A DNA stretch of 64,000 nucleotides from Ophiodon elongatus. Its lineage: Eukaryota > Chordata > Actinopteri > Perciformes > Hexagrammidae. Within the stretch, counting starts at the first letter, position 1; each line of letters opens with the position of its first letter. Made by a program: the position numbers and the translations under genes. Below, one piece after another: positions 48,482 through 60,179 of this stretch. The stretch lies in NCBI GenBank assembly GCA_016806645.1, contig JACSYO010001013.1, forward strand, positions 2,702,501 through 2,766,500, read 5' to 3'. Below the pieces are notes generated by a model. It saw only the letters and a list, made by a program, of their open reading frames with translations, searched no databases and was not told the origin of the DNA.

Positions 48482-48612
48482 GCACATGTTTATTTACTCT
48501 ACAAATAAAATCTTATTTTACATTAGGATTCTAAATTAAGCAACATAAGCAAAAACAACAGCTTTAAAAAGTCATTTCTTTCCGTTTATTGACCAACATC
48601 ACATGATGACAT
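48482..48612. repeat. Diverged direct repeat, copy B, overlapping the RIN13-like gene's 3' end
   Basis: GCACATGTTTATTTACTCT ... GCAACATAAGCAA ... CCGTTTATTGACCAACATCACATGATG matches copy A. It holds TTTATT at about 48585-48590, an AATAAA on the minus strand about 170 bases past the stop codon of the minus-strand gene, so this repeat may supply its polyadenylation signal. Confidence 0.65.
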
Positions 48613-48759
48613 CACATGATTGCATCTCATGAAAGTATTTCCAGAAGGTCGTGAACATAAAGAAAGAAAAACTACATCCAACAGTGCAGGAATCAACTGA
48701 AGACCATCAGCATAATGACCTGATCCAGTAATTAAAGAATGAAGCAACATAAAGTGTCT

Positions 48760-49620
48760 CTATGACGTTGTGAAATGATGAATATTAACGAAGACGTGTT
48801 GGAAGTCTCTCTTCATCGCTCCGCTAACATCTGGTTTTCGCCCGCTTACATTCTGACGTCCGTGTGAAAGTCCAGACGCGTTGATTCGTGGCTCCTCGGC
48901 TCTCCGCTCAGCGATCGACGGCGTGGAATCAGGCCGAGCTGCAAACACCAAAGAGAGACGAGACAAAATGATACTTCTGCATGCACGATCAGCTGCTTCA
49001 TAGCTTACAGGAGGCGTTATGTCAAACACAAAACTGAGAAAGCAACTCTTACAGTTCGGTGGTTGCACGTGTAAAAGCAGCCAGTAATCAGAGAGGATCG
49101 GTCCTGAGGGAAGAAACACAGATACTATCACTGAGACTACTTCAAACTGTGTTAGTACGGATATGATAAGCCAATTAATCCATTAGTCGACTCACTGGAA
49201 ACTAATTGAGAACAAAAGAACGTTTATTGGAAAAAAAGATATGTTGTGATATTTTGGGAATGAGCACATCTATCTTTATCTAATGAAATATTGTGCGTTT
49301 TTTTTTAAAAATCGACATTTTGCCGGCGTGCTCTGCTGACGGCAGACTGGACGCTACAGTGACTCACTATCGCCTCCAGAGGTACAAGTGGTATTACAAG
49401 ACAGGACGGGCCGGGGCTAACCGGTCAGCATATCAGTGGATATCTCTGCAACACAATACATAGAAGTGTTGAACACTGTAACCTCGCCCATGCAGTTGGT
49501 TATAGTAGTTCATAGTTACTAAAAACTACAATTCAGGCCATATCTTGGTACAGCTGGTGGGCCGTGAAAGGCCGGGAGAAGACGACTATTATCTGATTTA
49601 ACATCGCATGTTTGAAAAAA

Positions 49621-49651
<31 letters not shown>

Positions 49652-52600
49652 CTTAATGCATTCAACACATTTGTAAGGACTTTTTTTTTTTTTTTGACGA
49701 ATACTAAGAATTTACAGTTTGAAGAAAATATATGACCCACAATAAAAGAGACCTTTTCCTTTAAAAGTGCATGATGAAATAAATAAAAAAAAAAAAAAAA
49801 AAAAGAATCCAGAGGACGAAACAGCTGACGACAGTTGTGAGACTTACGGCTGACGGGCCTTCACTCAGGAGGGGTGGAGTTTAACTGCCACTGGACTGCC
49901 TACACGAGGAGGAGACACAGAGGGTTAATCAACACCACGACGTTGAGGACACATCGTGAAGGATCACCGCATGTGACAGGGCGACTTACAGTAGGTGCTG
50001 ATCACCACCACATCCGGAGAGGTCATGGAAAAACAAGGCAACAGTTCAGAGCCACAGCCTTTCGGTAACGTTTATAATCCAGTGTCAAAGCAAAGTAGAA
50101 ACGGTCACACAAGGATTCTCTTATCTCAAAAGGGTCGTGGGTGCTTTTGTTATGAATGAAATCTCACTCACTGGTCAACGTTCTCTGTTGAAGAAGACTG
50201 AGTGGATACAATGGCGTGAAGAACAGGTAATAAATGATCCCCATCTGACGGAGACAGAGAAACAAAGACATGCTATGTTTCGTGGTTGTGAACGCTATTT
50301 GCAAGACTTAAACTCCTAATTGACCCTCGCTAAAGACCCGCTGCTCCTCTGCGCGGCTGTCAGAGCTACGTTACCATGGAGCCCACACTGTCACTAACTG
50401 CACTCCCCGAATAAATATGATCTCATTTAAAAAAAAATTTAAAAAAAAATTTAAAAAAAATCACACTTTGTGATGTCCCCTATCCCAATCAGAGTCCGTG
50501 AATATTGAGTATCTGCTGACACCAAGTCTGATATATTTATATTTACCTAAATATTAATAAAGTATGTATCTGACGCATTGAAATATCAACTGTAGCCCAT
50601 CGACTGTAACACATCTCATTATCCACGATACGCTTCAGTTATTGATACAAGTAAAAAGATTAACTCAGAGAATGCGACTCCTGAAATTAACGTCACACGA
50701 TCTTTTCAACGCAGAAGTGTACTGAGGCCTTCAGGACGTGCTGGCCGTGCCGCACACCTGTGAGGTCAGCCGTCGGTGCAGTTCCCTCATGTCACCGCCA
50801 GGTGTCGCCAACGAGTGCAAGCAACTTATTTGCAACAAGAACCCAAATATCTTTGCAGGAGTACCGGTACATTTTGACCCATTTTTTGACGATTAAAAAA
50901 ACAAAATCACCAACACAAGCATGTTGGGGGTTTAGTGCGTCGATTCATTATTATGAAATATAATAATATGATTATTATTAAAGCTGCCCGCACACCTGTC
51001 GTGTTTTCCATCTCCTGCGACATCTCCAGTAAGAAGGACTTGAGCCGTTCTGGGCAGGAGGACAAATTGTTCCACAGCCACCCGAGAGCCCACATGTTAT
51101 CCTGAGACACAGAGAAATGTTACTGGATAAAACCTTTAGACGGTCAGTTCAGCTTCACGGGGGGAAAAGGAACATGGGGACCGTTCAGCTCTCTGGAATA
51201 AATGTCTGCAAGCAGGAGATTACCTTAAAGGTGTTGAGCACCGGGAGGGCCGGACTCAGAGCGGTACTCAGGATTCTCACACCTAAAGCCCCCGTTACCA
51301 ACAGCAACATAGCCTGATCTGGGTACACCTGTAAAACACATAAACACATATATTAAAGTTAATTACCCGCCGGTAACATCCACGTGTACGTGTGTAGTAA
51401 GTAACGTGCGCACCTCCTGAAAGAAACGTGGGATCTGTATGTTTGTCCCGTGCTGGCCAAGCAGTATCGAATTCACGATATCCTTCGCCTCCTGAAAGTC
51501 CAGACATGAGAGACACAGAATTCACAGAATGTAAACAAATACTGCTATGAACAAATGGAGAACGATAAATAAATACATGAAGAAGGAGCTGTTAATAAAC
51601 AACAACAAAAATACACACGTGTAGAAACTGCGGGCTCGGTTCTGGGAAGGCGTTGAGCGTGTTGACGACTTTGAGTAAACTGGTCCAACACTGAGACTGG
51701 AGCAGAAAGGTATAATAATACTTTAATTTTATATAGCGCTTTTCTAAGTACTCAAAGACGCTTTACATAGGGCAGAGACAAACAGAAAAAAATAATTAAA
51801 AAAAAATAGAAAGATAAAAGGAGCAACCAAAACAAACAAACAGAAAAAAAATATATATTTTTCTTTTCTGGTAAAAAAAGAAGAAGAAAACTAGAGAAGC
51901 TGTGCGGAATGAGTCACGTAGTGGAGGGTGGGGTTCAGGGGTCAGCAGGTGAAGGCGAGTTTGAAGAGGTGGGTTTTGAGGGCTAGCTTGAATGATGTAT
52001 CAGATGTACAATCACACAGAAGTCACACTTTATTCATGTGGCCCGTTCATGCACACGGGGAAAGTCAGTCTGCTTTAAATAATAATTCACAAATCGCTTT
52101 AATCACAACAAGCACATAAACTATGAAAAGACAATACTCAAAAAACAAACGTTTCTGTGAAGAAGACCATTGCGGTTACTGGGAGCTTCTGAAATAAACA
52201 CAGCTTTGACTGGTGAGAGGTCCGGGTCGCTCCTAGCATGTCCTACTCCTGCTGTTTGTGTACTATTCAATAACAATGCTATACTGTGTATGCAGGCCTT
52301 TATAGTCATTTATTTAAAACTATGTATTTATTTATCCAAACATCTTGATGAATCAGTATGCATTTACAAGAACGACTAGTTTGCATATTGTAATATTGTA
52401 ATATTAACTCGCTCTCCTGCGGTGAAAAGGAGAGGGAGAGACCTGCTGTGTCGGCGGAGGAGCCGGTTACTGCGTTACTCTGGGATGAATTAAAATAGGA
52501 TATACTGGGACATATTTCTTGCTTTCCCCCCCCGACTGTTTGAATAAGTCGTGAGTGGCTTCTTTTGGAAACAAAGTCCCACAGAGGGTCTGAAAAGTCC

Positions 52601-54580
52601 CAAAATCTGGCTTGAAAATTGCCATGTTGGCAACGCTGTGCGTGTGGATGTGACAACAGTTGGTCGCTGTGCATGTGATCAGCATTGATTCGACTATAAT
52701 CGGAGATCGACCGGCCATTCAGTCAAATTAAATCGGAAAAATAAAAAAAATGTATCAGTGCACCTCTAATTTTAAGTGAACTGAAACATCAAATTCCTGC
52801 AAAAGAAAACAAAAAAAACCTGCAATAATCTATTATGTTTTTCCTCACGGAGGTCTAAATGCCAGTATGGTACGTAAAACACATTCAGCCTCACACTAAT
52901 TAGACTAAATCACACATCAACAAAGACTCGGACGAGACTAAGCAATGTTCCCTATTTGGACCTTTTATTTTATTTAAATTTTTTAAAAAGGGAAATTTAA
53001 AAAAACTCAGCGTCCAAACCAAGAAATAAAGAGGATTAAAAAAAATAGTGAAAGACAAAAAGGAATGATTAATTAACTATTCTCACATTTACATGACACC
53101 GTATGCATACATTTAAATGTATGCTGCTCCAGAATACTGCAAATCTATTATTTAACAACTGTAAACTATTAAAGCACACAAGCAGGGTTCCTCTCTCACT
53201 GAGAAACACACAGACAAGAAGCCCACACTTAAAATGTGGAAAACTGCCTCGTCTATCGTGTTTTTTTTTTTTGTGCGTTTTGTGCGTCTTTTGGCGTTTC
53301 ACAAGTTTTATAACCGAAAGTGAAAAACGGATGCAGCGTAGAGAGCATCTATTATGTCAGTAACTCGGTGACATTTGTCTGAGCAAACCACAAGTTATGA
53401 AAACATTTTCTTACGTCAGTGAAGACGACGGAGCAGCATCTCTGAGCCCTGAGAGCAAACCTCACCAGCACAACGCGCGGCAGCGGCACAGCATCTGGAG
53501 GGAGAAGAGGGTTTGACTTCCTATGAGAAAATACTTCTTCATTATTATATACTATTTAATCATTTTTAAAAGTATAAAAACTCTATAATTTATCTGCAGG
53601 ATGTCCGACCGTTGATTGGCTGCCACGCCGCGTCAGAGAAGCAGAGCTGTGCCGGCTGACTGACCGTCAGCTTCGGTGCCGTCGCCGTTTTAAAGACGCG
53701 GAGATAAAAGAGGAAGAGATGTGGCGTGAGGCGCGAGGCGGGAGCGTTCACCGAGGGGAACAAGCTGTTCAGACCGTCGGTTAGAGAGCCGTCCATGCAC
53801 ATGAAGAACGGGATGAGGTCCTGCACCTGCTGCAGACTACCGGAGGGACAAATCATCGTCATGTCGAAATAATATACAAATCCAGGCAAGAGATTAGATT
53901 ATATTTTAAAAAAGGTTGCAGTTGTAAGAACTACTTTAAAAAAAAAAAAAAAGAAAAACAACTGAACCCTCATGAGCTTTGCTTTTATGCATCAATATCA
54001 GTATCATTAAAAAATAGAGTTTGGGTTTATTCTATGTTTTTCACCCCTTGTTCTATATATGTGTATAACTAAAATGAGCATCATCTAAAAATCTGCACAT
54101 GCAATGTCAATTGTCTGGAAGACATCTGTAAATGTCTAATTGATGCCTACTATCAATAAAAAAAATTTAAATTAAATTTTTCTTTAAATATATATATATA
54201 TATATTTTTTTTTTCTAGAAATATGGCTAGTTTGGGGGGTGAAGTCATTTAAAATAACGGAAATGTGTTTTTTAAGATTCTTTCTTTTTGAGTGGTTTCA
54301 ATGATGGTTACAGGATTGTTTCAGACTCGTGTGATCAAAACGTTTCCAATAACTCCAGAAAAAAAAAAATACAATGAAAAATAGATTTTTGCTGAGATTT
54401 CAGTACATCATACAACCCCACTTTTAAAACATCTAAACCAATTTAAATATTTGTGACTATTCGAACACTCACAGTTTGGAATCATCCGTCTCGACAACTC
54501 GTAGATAGCGACACAATTCTCTGTATCTGCAGACGGTGAGAACACAGCCAGGTTTGGGTTTTATTAGCGGTTGTGAACAG

Positions 54581-54634
<54 letters not shown>

Positions 54635-55134
54635 CCGTTTTGTACCTGTGCTGCTGCTGCAGTAGCTCCGTTCTCAAGAGAACTACAGAAATCTGTTCAA
54701 TCAGTTGGTCCTTCTTGCCTTTGTCTTTGCGGACTCCCGTCACGTTCTGCCCCTTCAGCACAGACACCAGCAGGACATCTTCCCAATGACGAACACACAG
54801 GCTGAAACACACACAGACGCACACAAAACACACACAGTTACAATAACGCACAAACAGGCTTTTATGTGTAACTTTGGGAATGAAACACACACACAAGCGT
54901 TTATGAACTCAGAGACACATTTGAAGACGCACACACACACACACACCTGTTCTTCATGCTCTTCAGCTCAGCGGGGAAAAGTAACCTTTGGTAGAAATCC
55001 TGCAATTTGTGGATGAACTCGGGGGTTAAATCAGTCATCACCATCTGTCTCTGCACGGACGCTATTACCCTGCAAAACACAAACGAGGCAAAAATCTAAA
55101 TGAATTCGTTTCAGACGGGACACAACAGGGGTTC

Positions 55135-55187
<53 letters not shown>

Positions 55188-55346
55188 CTCTGCAGTAACA
55201 CCAGTCTGGCTTCAACAGCATTAGCAAAGGGAGACTGTGGGATGCAACACCTGGAGAGAATCATATCAATCAAAGAAAATGACTATACAGAGAGCATAAA
55301 AGCTGTTAAGATCACCATTAATCTATAACAGGAAATGGTATTCATG

Positions 55347-55413
<67 letters not shown>

Positions 55414-56714
55414 TGTACCCCGAGATTTGAAAATGTTGAAAAAAGTCCACAACTGCTCCGAGTCTCATGATGGCAGCAGCTCTGCCGTCCTGTTTATCTG
55501 CTTCGTTCAGGAACGATGACACAAACTCGTACACGGGCGTGTAGCTGCCAAACAAAAACAGAAAACAGAATTCTAAAAATGGCACTTTTGTAATAAGACA
55601 TAAAAACCAATGCAGCAGAAATCCTGACTTTTAGTGCCCAGCGTGTGTGTGTGTGTCAATATTCAGAAAACACTTGATCCTACATTTCCCACAATGCATC
55701 CGGATAGCATGTTTGATAAATACCCACAACTTTCAAACTCCACACCTACATGAGTTATAGTTAATTTGTACAAATACTGTCGGTTACTACTGTTAATGTG
55801 CAGTATGCACCATGCCGACATCAGAAGGTCATATCACGTGTCATTAATATATTGGATGAAGTTTAAAGGCTCTAGTTTCTACAGATCGATCCCGGGTGCC
55901 TTCCTCGGTGTTTGCCAGCGTAACGTTATGATGCTCAATTTGGGAAATTCATCAGCAGTAAAAGTCACTTGAAAATCTCCGGGGACGTCTGGTCGCAGTC
56001 GCAGCCGTGAATTCATGATTCCAAAGAAATGTAAAAGAAATGACAACTGTTTGAAGTTACAATCAGGCGCGAGGTCTCCTGTAGGTTTAATCTTGGGGTT
56101 AAGGTAAAAAAAAAAGAAAGAAAAAAGGTTAATAAACAACTTTTTAGGTTACGGTTTTGCTAGCTTCTCCAAAAAGTGACGAGGCGACCCGATACGAGCA
56201 GACGAGATCGGCATCAGGCGCACAGGCACTCTGCACCCGGGTGAAGTGCCAAGTTTTTAGGGAGTCCCCTTAATGCTAGAGCATTTTTGGGGGGTTTTGG
56301 AATGACAATGTTCAGTGATTATTAATGGGTGTAATATTTGCGTGTCCACATATTTGGGACTGCATTGGTTTTTGGATGCGCCGACATTAATGGGCGAGGA
56401 TGAATCCTAACGACTTTCGTGTATCCCTGATCCATGAACGGTGCGACATCATCTGGATGGATTTCAGTATCCTTTCCACATTATGGACGGCTCTGCTCCG
56501 CCACTCACTCGAAGACGAGGCCTTTCTGGTTCATCTGGCTCAGACCGCATTGCTCTAAGGTCGATCCGTTCAAGTAGGACGAGAACTTCACACAGAGCTC
56601 TTTTCTGAAGCTCTGCAGCATCGTGTCTGGACAAGAGGACGACAAATCCAGTGACAGTGAAAAGGAGAGGAATAACAATCGAACAACAAGTGGCTCAGTC
56701 TGAGGATTTTACAA

Positions 56715-56775
<61 letters not shown>

Positions 56776-56932
56776 CAAGTACCTGCATGTCGGAGGTGAG
56801 AATCTATTTCAGACAAAGTTAGGTTGAAAGTCCTGAGTCCTCCCAGCAGCGAGCTGTTTCTGAGGTTGTTCCAGACGTCGCTCCTCTTGTGGCTGTTGCA
56901 GTGACACACACCGCTGTAACTCCACATTTTAC

Positions 56933-56972
<40 letters not shown>

Positions 56973-57752
56973 TATCTTTATCCAGAAATGAATAAATGCA
57001 TTAATTTGTGCTTCTGAAGCTTTTTCTCAATTTGTGGTCATAAAGCCGATTTTTTTTGTTTGTAAATCTGACAAGAATTAAGAACAATTACTCATTTTTA
57101 AATTGCATTCAATTAAATTGATTTAAATAGCATCAAATCGTAACAGAAGTCATCTAGAGACACACAGAGTAAGTCCAGACCGTATTCTATAATTTACGGA
57201 GAACCAACGTTTCCTGCAGCTGTGGATAAAACTAGAATGATAATAATAGCAGCTGTTATAATATTAGAAATAGGACTGGTAAATAGTTTAGAGTACGTTC
57301 AGGGAGTTTTGACGACTGCGTGTATAGTTTAAAGACGACGTCAACACATACCGATGACGCCAGCTTGTCGCAGATGTAGCAGAAGCACTGATCACACGTG
57401 AGCTGGTTATCGGCCACAGGAGCACAAATATCAAATTCTGTAGCCCTGAGCAGGACAGAGGAGAGGTCGGAGGTCAGGTTCTCTCTCATGAAAAAAAAAA
57501 AAAAAAATCAGTGCATCACAAAATGCGTGTTGCAATTCGCTCACGTAAAAGCATGTATGGGACAGTCGTAGCGTGCATGAGGCAGGACCTCAGCGCGGCG
57601 GGAGAAGGTGATGACCAGGTCTTCATCCGGAGTACTGGGAGGTACAGCACCGTCTGAAACACAGGAGGAGGAGGAGGAGGAGGAGGAGAAGGAGGAGGAG
57701 GAGGAGGAGGAGGAGAAGAGCTGATGACCAGTCACAACCTTCACATACTGGG

Positions 57753-57787
<35 letters not shown>

Positions 57788-57935
57788 GACTTAAAACACA
57801 GCTGTTACCACTCTTCTTCACGTCCTCCACCTCCACGATGAGAACCGAGGGATCATTGCAGGATATGTCCTCTTCACAGTCTTCATCATCACTGAGGATG
57901 ATGATGATTTCTGCAGTGTCCACCGTTGTGCCCAT
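48760..57935 (-). CDS. Uncharacterised protein with SUMO-interaction-like motifs and RIN13-like Cys/His cluster (zgc:112980 family, tentative), 18 coding exons
   Basis: Function unknown. Exons in transcript order: 57935-57809, 57653-57545, 57445-57352, 56933-56783, 56626-56509, 55544-55419, 55250-55188, 55069-54947, 54801-54646, 54526-54473, 53836-53610, 53494-53415, 51690-51619, 51491-51414, 51328-51224, 51101-50996, 49103-49053, 48938-48760. All phases close, giving 672 residues. Residues 10-23 (IIIILSDDEDCEED) and 31-38 (VLIVEVED) look like SUMO-interacting motifs. Residues 69-131 carry LPHARYDCPIHAF, then C96, C99, C101, C104, C111, C120, H121, C122, H125, a probable zinc site resembling plant RPM1-interacting protein 13. 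I recall plant RIN13 being grouped with zebrafish zgc:112980, but cannot verify it. The remainder looks mainly helical, with no family I recognise; the basic C-terminus ends HHFTTS. The donor of the 53836-53610 exon (G|GTCGGA) is weak; a stronger in-exon GTCAGT breaks the frame. The ATG at 57935 is the first after the acceptor. Confidence 0.85.
49104..50995. other. Large intron near the 3' end of the RIN13-like gene
   Basis: About 1.9 kb with no exon that keeps phase. It holds a (TA)n tract (49625-49651), T- and A-runs, and AAATTTAAAAAAA units near 50428-50462. A 60-codon plus-strand frame (50137-50319) has no recognised relatives. Confidence 0.55.
51712..51990. mobile_element. Short interspersed element-like fragment in an intron
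   Basis: Contains TTTATATAGCGCTTTTCTA, followed by AGTACTCAAAGACGCTTTACA and, after an A-rich stretch, CAGCAGGTGAAGGCGAGTTTGAAGAGGTGGGTTTTGAGG, all words seen in fish dispersed elements. About 280 bp, no open frame. It lies in the intron between the exons at 51619-51690 and 53415-53494. Confidence 0.6.
54588..54633 (+). repeat. (GT)n microsatellite beside a minus-strand donor
   Basis: On the minus (sense) strand this is a (CA)n tract starting about 12 bases after the donor of the exon 54646-54801. Confidence 0.9.
55137..55185 (+). repeat. (GT)n microsatellite abutting a minus-strand donor
   Basis: Read on the sense strand, the donor is AGAG|GTACACACAC..., so the CA repeat begins within the 5' splice site of the exon 55188-55250. 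Confidence 0.95.
55348..55411 (+). repeat. (GT)n microsatellite abutting a minus-strand donor
   Basis: On the sense strand the donor GGTACAGAC is followed at once by about 30 CA units, after the exon 55419-55544. Confidence 0.95.
56715..56773 (+). repeat. (GT)n microsatellite beside a minus-strand donor
   Basis: A sense-strand CA tract starts about nine bases after the donor of the exon 56783-56933. A sense-strand TG tract (plus-strand CA, 56938-56966) abuts the acceptor on the other side of the same exon. Confidence 0.95.
57660..57718 (+). repeat. (GGA)n tract forming a pyrimidine tract on the minus strand
   Basis: On the sense strand this is (TCC)n ending just before TGTGTTTCAG, the acceptor of the second coding exon of the RIN13-like gene. 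It probably serves as an expanded polypyrimidine tract. Confidence 0.85.
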
Positions 57936-57954
57936 CAGAGATGTCTAGCAGGGA

Positions 57955-58042
57955 AGAAGAAGAAGAAGAAGAAGAAAAAAGAAGAAAAAAGAAGAAGGAA
58001 GAAGAAAAAAGAAGAAGAAGAAAGAAGAAGAAGAAAGAAGAA
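57955..58042 (+). repeat. (GAA)n polypurine tract upstream of the RIN13-like start codon
   Basis: About 88 bp of GAA/GAAA units, read as (TTC)n on the sense strand. It ends at CCCTGCTAG, the acceptor just before ACATCTCTGATG. It is both a pyrimidine tract and a candidate triplex-forming sequence. Confidence 0.9.
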
Positions 58043-58423
58043 ACAGGAAAAGGAAAGGCAATCACACACATCAAACCCTTCATGAGTTGTTCCTCACGGA
58101 AAGTTTACAGGCTGGTTTGTCAGTATTTTGGGAAGGAGCCGGGTTCATGTCACTAAAATATAAAGGACATATCTAGAAGAGACATTAAGTATCTTTGTTA
58201 TAAAAAAAAAAAGACTTTCCAAAGCAGACCAAACCACATAAGTTTATTTCCTACTTGTAAGAAGCTTGCTCCCTTTCCTCCCAGGCAGGAAACCGAAAGT
58301 TAAATAAACGTAAAAGCTGTCGCACATTGTGTCAACATTAAAAATTTACTTCTTTGCTACAAAATACAGAAACAAAATAAGTTAATGCGGTTGTTTTAGT
58401 TTTGTTAGCGACAGTTGTCTTAC

Positions 58424-58495
58424 CTTTGTTGTCCCAAAATAGAGAACTTATTTTTGGCGCCCGGTGTTCTCCAAACTCATCGTGACCGGATGTGA
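58424..58495 (-). promoter_or_regulatory. Probable 5' non-coding exon of the RIN13-like gene with a 10-codon upstream ORF
   Basis: On the minus strand a segment ending GGGACAACAAAG|GTAAGAC gives a strong donor. It contains ATGAGT...AAATAA (58480-58448), a complete 10-codon upstream frame ahead of the main ATG. Just upstream is TCCGGTCACG/TGACGTTTC-like sequence (minus strand GAAACGTCACATCCGG), resembling a CRE half-site and an ETS site. The right edge is approximate. Confidence 0.55.
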
Positions 58496-58608
58496 CGTTT
58501 CATTTTCTTCTTTGTGGGCCCAATTGTTGGTCGGAAAACCAGCTTACAGGTGTGTCACCGCCTCCTACTGGACGGATTTGTGGCGCAGTAGATAAATGCA
58601 GAATGATC

Positions 58609-60120
58609 GAATATTATTTGATAAAGCAGCGTTAGCATATAAATAAATAAATTAATACATATTATTTGATAAAGCAGCGTTAGCATATACATAAATAAAT
58701 TAATACATATTATTTGATAAAGCAGCGTTAGCATATAAATAAATAAATTAATACATATTATTTGATAAAGCAGCGTTAGCATATAAATAAATAAATTAAT
58801 ACAATATTTGATAAAGCAGCGTTAGCATATAAATAAATAAATTAATACATATTGATAAAGCAGCGTTAGCATATAAATAAATAAATTAATACATATTATA
58901 AAACACACAAAAAAAAAAAAAACAAATATAAATAAATAAATTAATACATATTTGATAAAGCAGCGTTAGCATATAAATAAATAAATTAATACATATTATT
59001 CGATAAAGCAGCGTTAGCATATAAATAAATTAATTAATACATATTATTCGATAAAGCAGCGTTAGCATATAAATAAATAAATTAATACATATTATTTGAT
59101 AAAGCAGCGTTAGCATATAAATAAATAAATTAATACATATTATTTGATAAAGCAGCGTTAGCATATAAATAAATAAATTAATACATATTATTTGATAAAG
59201 CAGCGTTAGCATATAAATAAATAAATAAATAAATATTATTTGATAAAGCAGCGTTAGCATATAAATAAATAAATTAATACATATTATTTGATAAAGCACG
59301 TTAGCATATAAATAAATAAATTAATACATATTATTTGATAAAGCAGCGTTAGCATATAAATAAATAAATTAATACATATTATTTGATAAAGCAGCGTTAG
59401 CATATAAATAAATAAATTAATACATATTATTTGATAAAGCAGCGTTAGCATATAAATAAATAAATTAATACATATTATTTGATAAAGCAGCGTTAGCATA
59501 TAAATAAATAAATTAATACATATTATTTGATAAAGCAGCGTTAGCATATAAATAAATAAATTAATACATATTATTTGATAAAGCAGCGTTAGCATATAAA
59601 TAAATAAATTAATACATATTATTTGATAAAGCAGCGTTAGCATATAAATAAATAAATTAATACATATTATTTGATAAAGCAGCGTTAGCATATAAATAAA
59701 TAAATTAATACATATTATTTGATAAAGCAGCGTTAGCATATAAATAAATAAATTAATACATATTATTTGATAAAGCAGCGTTAGCATATAAATAAATAAA
59801 TTAATACATATTATTTGATAAAGCAGCGTTAGCATATAAATAAATAAATTAATACATATTTGATAAAGCAGCGTTAGCATATAAATAAATAAATTAATAC
59901 ATATTATTCGATAAAGCAGCGTTAGCATATAAATAAATTAATTAATACATATTATTCGATAAAGCAGCGTTAGCATATAAATAAATAAATTAATACATAT
60001 TATTTGATAAAGCAGCGTTAGCATATAAATAAATAAATTAATACATATTATTCGATAAAGCAGCGTTAGCATATAAATAAATAAATAAATACATATTATT
60101 TGATAAAGCAGCGTTAGTTA
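58609..60120. repeat. Minisatellite, 48-bp unit, about 31 copies
   Basis: The unit runs TATTATTTGATAAAGCAGCG, then TTAGCATATAAATAAATA, then AATTAATACA. I count about 31 GCAGCGTTAGC cores over 1.5 kb. Units at 59300-59840 are almost identical, while the edge units carry indels, TTCG for TTTG, and TAATTAATAC variants. One non-unit insertion with a 13-A run lies at 58902-58925. Because 48 is divisible by three, the minus strand stays open for up to 214 codons, which is not evidence of coding. The array lies between the 5' end of the RIN13-like gene and the 3' end of ptcd1. Confidence 0.97.
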
Positions 60121-60179
60121 CCGCATATAAATAAATACATAAATAAATAAATACATAACGTTAAATAAATAAATACATA

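Noticed and set aside
49849..49997. Possible extra exons of the RIN13-like gene ending at donors GCC|GTAAGTC (49848) and ACT|GTAAGTC (49989)
   Set aside because: The first has stops in all frames and the second would be an 8-base microexon. Joining 50996-51101 directly to 49053-49103 keeps phase and reads NTTGPILSDYW. They could be alternative or spurious.
50137..50319. 60-codon plus-strand frame with a KQRHAMFRGCERYLQDL ending
   Set aside because: No family recognised, antisense within an intron, and the length is within chance for this window.
53610..53836. Stronger-looking donor ACG|GTCAGT inside the exon at 53610-53836
   Set aside because: Using it breaks the frame into a stop in the next exon; the weaker G|GTCGGA donor keeps phase.
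59284..59928. 214-codon minus-strand open frame of 16-residue repeats (MLTLLYQIICINLFIY)
   Set aside because: It is the 48-bp minisatellite read in frame; 48 is divisible by three, so the frame stays open. No start context, splice context or homology.
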